Source of the DNA: Cyprinodon diabolis
Lineage: Eukaryota > Chordata > Actinopteri > Cyprinodontiformes > Cyprinodontidae
Direction: 5' to 3'
Assembly: GCA_030533445.1 (NCBI GenBank)
Contig: CM060080.1
Coordinates: 8,109,717-8,173,716, forward strand
Length of the DNA: 64,000 nucleotides
Of this stretch, positions 63,689 to 64,000 are shown one piece after another; the stretch's first letter is position 1; every line of letters begins with the position of its first letter. A program made the translations under genes and the position numbers. Under the pieces are notes generated by a model that searched no databases, was not told where the DNA came from, and saw only the letters and a list, made by a program, of their open reading frames with translations.

Positions 63689-63840
63689 CTGCAAAAAATG
63701 TAAATCTAAATAAGCTATTTTTTTCTTAAAATAAGTGCTTCTTTTTCTTGAATGTATTTACCCATAGTTTTATCTACTAAAATGATGGGTAAATACATTT
63801 AATTTAAGACATTTTTACTTATTTCTAGATGTTTTAAGTG
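63689..63840. repeat. CACTGCAAAAA hairpin MITE, truncated copy
   Basis: Starts GCACTGCAAAAAATGTAAAT and ends ACTTATTTCTAGATG with a short deletion in the middle. Confidence 0.8.
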
Positions 63841-64000
63841 AGTTCAGAAAGGATGGATTCAGCTAGAAAAGGATGATTAAAAACAGGCTAAATCAGAATG
63901 AGAGGAGCTCCAACCTGCAGCTGTGGGAGGAACTGGGAGCAAATCATTTATCACATGGCCTCTAGTCATTTAAAGTATATAGGGATTAAATATTAATTAG

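Overview
The window is nuclear DNA of a ray-finned (teleost) fish. The evidence is spliced vertebrate genes with GT-AG introns, an intact Tc1-type transposon, many hAT-type and hairpin MITEs, tRNA-derived SINEs, L1-like LINE tails, and long simple or minisatellite arrays. I cannot name the species. The three protein genes all lie on the + strand in the order irf2bpl, talpid3 (KIAA0586), dact1. About half or more of the rest is repeat-derived.

Layout. 0.5-3.3 kb: irf2bpl, a single-exon nuclear zinc-finger/RING regulator. It is notable because an in-frame TAG sits at the fifth codon of the otherwise conserved N-terminus. 3.3-16.7 kb: no convincing host exon, but two minisatellites, a GATA/CTAG-like tandem array, a LINE tail, SINE pieces and a complete 1,248-bp Tc1 transposon (343-codon DD34E transposase, identical 29-bp ends). 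16.7-44.4 kb: seventeen recognisable exons of talpid3, a centrosome/ciliogenesis and Hedgehog gene. They encode roughly the C-terminal 980 residues, and the N-terminal exons could not be found. The introns are loaded with transposons, and one holds a 2.7-kb minisatellite that starts about 10-15 bp after a 5' splice site. 45.4-57.3 kb: dact1 (Dapper), four coding exons and about 803 residues, ending in the PDZ ligand MTTV. 57.6-64 kb: LINE and MITE debris, no gene seen.

The genes do not form an operon or joint pathway. talpid3 and dact1 are close neighbours (about 1.1 kb between stop and start codon) and, from memory, are also neighbours on human chromosome 14q23. irf2bpl is on 14q24 in human, so its position here is either a lineage-specific rearrangement or an assembly join.

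I did not find a convincing new biological system. The best leads are the irf2bpl early stop, the missing 5' half and one frame-breaking junction in talpid3, the minisatellite with its 921-codon antisense open frame, and the fresh-looking Tc1 copy. Exon limits were read by eye from splice sites, codon phase and remembered family sequences. No search was run.
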